From: Chrysochromulina tobinii
Lineage: Eukaryota; Haptophyta; Prymnesiales; Chrysochromulinaceae
Assembly (NCBI GenBank): GCA_001275005.1
Contig: JWZX01003142.1
Coordinates: 1-34,615 of the forward strand
Reading direction: 5' to 3'
Length of the DNA: 34,615 bases
How positions within the stretch are numbered: position 1 is the first letter of the stretch; each line of letters begins with the position of its first letter. The notes under the pieces were generated by a model. That model was not told where the DNA came from. It saw only the letters and a program-made list of their open reading frames with translations, and made no database searches. Positions 29,771 to 34,615 of this stretch are shown piece after piece. Position numbers and translations under genes: made by a program.

Positions 29771-32700
29771 ATGCCGGAGCTCGTCACGCCTGAGCTCACG
29801 CTCATTCGCGTTGCTGATAAGGAGGCGCTGAACGAGTACGCCACGGCTCGCACAGCTGCCGGGGCCAGCGTGGACAGACACCTTAAGGCGAATCTGTCGC
29901 AGCTGTTGGGTTTTGACCAGGTTGGAATTGATCGAAAGAAAAGATGGGAAGCTTCAGATGGGACAAGCGGCACATTCTACAATCTGGCAGACGTCTCGTG
30001 GTTTTATCACGCAGGCATTCAAGAGGCGATCCCGCTCTTCGGCACGGCTGCTGCGAAGCACAGACAGCTTAAGCTCCAGCATCACATCACCGATGGTGTT
30101 GACGTGTTCAAGCAGGTCATGGAAGGCAAGCGCTCTTCCAGAGAAGGATGGTTTTGTGACCTGCCGCCCCCAGCGCTAGCCATGCTACCTGATGGTGCTA
30201 GTATCATTGGACTCGCCGCTGCGCGGAATCATGGGGCGGCAGGCACCGTGCTGCCAGACGCGCCACCCGTTGCCATCACCGCACCCGCCGTCACCGCGCC
30301 AGTCACCGCGCCCGTCGCCGTCGCCGTGCCCGCCGCGGCGCTCGCTGCAGCCGCCGCTATCCCCATCGCTATACCCATCGGCCACCTGCCTCGAGCGACT
30401 GCCGTGCCGGCTCTCAGCGAAGGCAGCATGGTGTCGGCCGAGGAGGCCCTCACGGCAGTAATGGAGGCGGCCAAGCTGACTTCCCAGGCGTACGATGCAG
30501 TGATGCAAGAGGATAGCGAGCGCCATCGCCTGGAGACCGAGTCGCTGCGCGAGGAGATTGCGCGGCAGCATGAGCAAAGCGAGCGCCATCGCCAGGAGAC
30601 CGAGTCGCTGCGCGAGGAGATCGCGCAGCAGCATGAGCAGAGCGAGCGCCATCGCCGAGAGAACGAGTCGCTGCGCGAGCGATCATGCGCGGTCGAGGAC
30701 GAGTCGCAGCACCTGCGCGAGTTGCTCGCCGAGTCGCACTCACAGATTGAGATGATGAAGAAGCAGTCGGTCAACGCCAAGAACTTTGGCTTAGTACTGG
30801 ATTTACGAAAGGATCTCCAACATGAGCGACTTGCTCGTCAGGTCAACAACGATTTGCTCAAGGAGCAGCTGCAGCGCGCGACCGAACGCATTGAGGAGCT
30901 GCTCAAGGAGCGCGAGCGCGAACGGTTCGAGGGGCGCCACGCATCAGAAGTCGTGACCGACATGATGATCGACGAGGGCGAGTGCCTGCGAGAGCAGCTC
31001 ACGACCAAGGCGAAGGCGCGCAAGACACTCGCAGGTGCGTCGGCCGTGCCGCAGACGGAGCTCACCTCCCGGCATGTCAACCGGCTTGCGCAGCACATCG
31101 AGGCTGTGCTCTTTGGTGCGGGGCGTGGCGATCTGGAGCGCACGAAGCTGCTGCTCGCCGCCGTCCTCGATCGACCCGTCGTGCAGCGGCTCCTCGGAGC
31201 TGGGGCGCCGCAGACGCTCAGAGCAATTGAAGTATCAAGGGCGTTGCTGGCGAGCGCGCGTGAGACGCTCGCGCAGCTCTCATCTCACGGCAAGCAGGAC
31301 GAGTTTGATCAGCATGGCCGCCGGAATGATCAACGCGGGACGCGGAGCATTCATGCCCACCTTGCGTTCGAGACGCTCTTGACAGCGCTAATCCCTGACA
31401 ACGCGACCGATGAGGGCATGCTGCGCACCATTGAGCGCATCCTTGGCATCAACCCCGAGCAGGCCGCGCGGGGCGTGAAGCGCAAGCAGGCAGCGGGCGG
31501 CAACGCGTTCGCGTTCGTCGAGGCGCTGCATGCGGGGCGCAAGCGACGCAAGACTGCCATCGACGAAGGGCGCGTCGTTTGCGATCGGTTCTGGCACGCC
31601 AACTGCCGCTTTGACACCAACCCGCGGAAGAAGAAGCGCATTCGCCTCCATGGCCGCAACAAGTACAAGGAGCACTGGCGGCATATTCAGTATGAGACGA
31701 ACGAGGCGATGGCCAAGCTCTTTTTCGCCGGTCACGAGTACTCTCAGTATCTTGAGGGAGGCGGTCAGCCATTCAAGGAGGACATATTCTACAAATCCAA
31801 GTGCCCGTGCATCGAGCAGTCCAAGTTTGAAGAGTGCTCGTGCCCAACATGCACCATCGCCACTGAGACGGTGCGCGCGTGGGATCGGCAGCGTGCCGTC
31901 TGGCACAGGGAGGCTCGCGAGGCGTGCTCGTGCGGCCACTGCGCCAAGGGCGGCGCGTACCGCAGCGCCTCGAGCTCGTTTGCCAAGCTGCGCTCCTTCC
32001 TGCACGCGCCTTGCGGAAAGCGGAGCTTCAACGAGCTCATCATCTCGCAGGGCCCCAAGAGCTGCGAGAATGTCGAGATGTACAAACGGCAGTGCTGCCG
32101 TGTGGCGCTGCCGGAGATCTCGGGGGCGGTCAAGGCGATGGCGGCGGCGGACAAGGCGGCGGCGGCGGCGCTGGCGCTGCGAGGTGCCGCGACGGCTGCT
32201 GCGCGCGAGCCGTTTGCGGCCGACTTGTTTGCCACAGTGGCGACAGAGAAGGCGGCGGCTGAGGCGGAGAAGGCGGTGGCGCCGACGGCGGCCAAGGCGG
32301 AGAAGGCGGCACGAGATGCAGGGTACACCGTGGACGAGATCCGCGAGCTCGGCGACTGCAACCTCTGTGGCTGGGATGCGTGCATGCCATACTGCCCTCT
32401 TGAGTGGGATGCTTCGAAGCCCGCTACGTGGAAGGAGTGGCGCCCACGCATCGAGAAGGATGGCAAGTCGTACCAGTCGGAGCTCCGCACGATCACGGGC
32501 ACTCGCAAGGAGCTCATGGAGCGCGTGAAGGCGATCTACTCGGACGCCGACCCCCATCAGTGGAAGGACTCGTGGCTCACCCAGATGCGCCACTTGCTGT
32601 ACGCCACGGGTGAGGCCGACGAGCTCTTCATCTCGACGGACTTCAGTGCTCAGTTTGACCACAAGTGCGCGTGGACGCTCACATGCGAGCACCCGCCAAG

Positions 32701-34615
32701 GAGCAATCAGGCCGTCTATGTGGTCACGCGCACGTACCTCGACAGCAACGGTGTGCGGAAATTTGATACTGATGTTTGGCGAATCTTCAGCGAGGTCAAG
32801 GGCGACGCGCTCTTTCATAACACCGCGCTCTCGCTGATCGTCGAGTATTATAAGGCACGGTTCCCACTCCGTCAGGTGCACGTCTTCACCGACGGATGTC
32901 GAGGCCAATACAAGGGCAAGCGAAATTTCTATCGCATCGCCTGCTTCCCATCCGAGCACCGTTTGGCGATCAACATGTTGGCTAAGGACCCTATGGTGAT
33001 CAACGAGTCGCTGGACGAGTTGTTAACCGACCCGACCCCCGACCCCCGGCACCGCGGTGCCCGCCGCAGCGCTCGCCATCGCACCCGTTGACCCCCCTGT
33101 CGCCCGCGCCCGCGCCGTCGCCCCCGCCTGCGCCATTGCCCCCGCCGTCGCCCCCGTTGCCCTTCCCTCTAGGGGCCGCAAGCGCACGGCGCCGGATGAG
33201 CCCGATGCCCCTGAGGATTCGCACATCACCGAGCGTGATGGTGTGCGAATCCTCCACCATTTTGCCACGAGCCATCACTTTAAAGGCCCGCATGATGCCT
33301 ATGGCAAGGACCCAAAATTCCTTGGCCGGATGGCAGAGCGCCACCAGCGTGTGCGCCTGGCAACAACCCGGGACCTCTACAACTTTTGTGTCGAGACGAT
33401 GCCGGAGCCCAAGAAGCTGACGGCCAAGCAGATCATCGCCCCGATGCCCATCAGGCCACCAGCTGAGCTCGCACGCCTCCCACCCGAGCAACTGCCGGAG
33501 CATCTTCGCCTGCAGCAACCGACTTGGGCGGAGGCGCTGAAGGTGGCTGAGGCTGCTGGTGCTCAAGAGCGGGACTCCACCGTAGCCTCAGGCGAGGAGG
33601 AGTGCGAGGCTTGCGAGGCGGATGAGGGTTGCGAGGAGGGCAAGACGGAGGTCGAGTCGGAGCCAGAGGAGCCAGAGGAGGTGGAGCCAGAGGAGGCGGA
33701 GGTGGAGCGGCTGGAGGCGGCCTCGGACAGCGAGGCGGAGGAGGATGGCGCGGGCGATCTCGTATTCGAGTTCGACGAGAACGGCGGTCGGATTCGGCCA
33801 GAGGAGGAGGCAGCGCACATGGCGGAGGAGGAGGCAGAGATGGAGACGCGCGGCGCTGTTGTCGAGCAGCCATCAGCAAGCCGCCGCCGCCGCCGCCGCT
33901 CCCGTCAGGTCGAGATCCTGCAGCAGGCGGCCGGACAGGAGCATACTACACAGGGCGAGACGCGCACCGAGCAGCAGGGGCAGCGTGCTCAGGGCATTTT
34001 TACAGCGCAGAAGTACTTTTGGATGTACTTCGCCCCAGGGCCGAACAGCGGTCTGCAGATCGTGAAGCCAGGCGAGCGTGCAGGGCCAGGACAGTGCCAT
34101 GCAATCCTCGACGCGGCCGCCAACCTTGATGCTGACTCGGTGACGGCGAGCAATGAGACTTACGAGTACGCGGGTATTGACGCGAGCCAGCCCGAGATGC
34201 TGTACACGAAGACGTTCACGTGCGCCGCGAGCTGCTGCCGAGATCGCTCATCCATCTCCCTCGACTCGCGTGCGTGCCCCTTTCTCGCCTTCACGGGTCG
34301 CTGGCAGCAGCAGACGGTGCACGCGATGCACGGGGTGACTCGCGTTGCTGCCGAAAAGTGGCTGCGAGCGAGTTTGCCAAACGCATGAAGGTTGATCATC
34401 TGTACGCTGTCTTTGGCAGCTACAAGGAGTTGGGTGATCGGCCGTATTGGCTGCTCTGGTGCATCCAGCTTCCCTATCAGGCACCAAAGGCGCCGAACAA
34501 CCTCAAGGCGCAGGATGGCTCGACCATCCGAGGCGGCACGTGGATCTTTGATGCATACTTCTTCGAATCGACCTCAGCAGATCAGCAGCGGCGGAGCTAC
34601 AAGCTGCTCGATGGC
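29771..34615 (+). CDS. transposase-like protein with DDE-type core (frames broken, 3' end outside window)
   Basis: From the ATG at 29771 the first frame runs to 33091. An N-terminal domain of unknown type is followed by an Ala/Pro-rich linker (30262-30375), a coiled coil with three 21-residue repeats, and a basic nuclear-localisation-like segment (GRKRRK, PRKKKR, 31530-31640). Cys-rich clusters follow (CPCIEQ...CSCPTC near 31805, CSCGHC near 31925, CNLCGWDACMPYC near 32360). The core resembles uncharacterised transposase-derived proteins of animals and algae: TDFSAQFDHK (Asp at 32639), FTDGCRGQYKGKRNF (Asp at 32891), then HHFATSHHFKGPHDAYG (Asp at 33294). The last is in another frame (33057-34388). 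A third frame from about 34340 continues VDHLYAVFGSYKELG to the window edge. A 238-nt GT-AG intron at 32996-33233 could explain the first change; otherwise the copy is damaged. Confidence 0.65.
30515..30680 (+). repeat. 63-bp coding tandem repeat (coiled coil) in transposase-like gene
   Basis: Three copies starting at 30515, 30578 and 30641, the last partial. Each encodes a 21-residue unit of the type SERHRxETESLREEIAxQHEQ. The 21-residue length is three heptads, as expected for a coiled coil. Confidence 0.92.

Noticed and set aside
31388-32959. 523-residue open frame on the minus strand across the transposase-like gene
   Set aside because: Composition is Arg/Leu/Ala-rich as expected for the reverse of GC-rich coding DNA, and the plus-strand frame carries recognisable motifs.

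Overview
This window looks like nuclear DNA of a GC-rich, flagellated, probably photosynthetic protist. The evidence is a set of eukaryote-only genes (an ATM-type checkpoint kinase, centrin, eukaryotic glutathione synthetase, cytosolic ribosomal protein eL31, mitochondrial ribosomal protein mL41, a PP2C phosphatase), GT-AG introns in at least two genes, mostly single-exon long genes, Ala/Gly/Pro-rich low-complexity expansions, and one protein with a plastid-type or secretory leader. A haptophyte or similar secondary alga would fit, but that is inference. No operon logic applies; genes lie on both strands as independent units, several pairs head-to-head across short shared promoter regions.

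Layout. 1-5478 (+): 3' part of an ATM/Tel1-like kinase with FAT, kinase and FATC regions and one reading-frame offset near 3.25-3.33 kb. 5914-6195 (-): mL41. 6498-7751 (+): PDZ protein with a long proline run. 8084-10450 (+): PP2C phosphatase with a coiled coil and a long Ala-Glu-Lys repeat. 10885-12832 (+): malate:quinone oxidoreductase carrying two C-terminal EF-hands, with one clean intron and one single-base frame offset. 13290-15030 (-): glutathione synthetase in two exons. 15542-16225 (-): small leader-bearing protein of unknown function. 16516-24723 (-): one or two genes for a very large helical protein with an IQ motif and, at the C-terminal end, two selenoprotein-W/Rdx-like domains without the normal redox pair. 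25192-25686 (+): centrin. 26536-27906 (-): membrane-anchored glycosyltransferase-like protein. 28331-29291 (+): eL31 in three exons, the first intron splitting the ATG. 29771-34615 (+): transposase-like gene with a DDE-type (RNase H-like) core, broken by frame changes and running off the window.

The most interesting items are: (i) the fusion of malate:quinone oxidoreductase with a calcium-binding EF-hand pair; (ii) the glutathione synthetase intron, whose length (97 nt) exactly equals the offset of a ~38-nt direct repeat spanning both splice sites, so it looks like an intron born by tandem duplication, filled with a 10-bp minisatellite; (iii) two degenerate Rdx domains at the end of a giant IQ-motif protein placed head-to-head with centrin; and (iv) the transposase-like gene with an Ala/Pro-rich insertion between catalytic motifs. 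Several genes need a single-base correction to be read through, so indel errors in the assembly must be considered before any of these is called a pseudogene.
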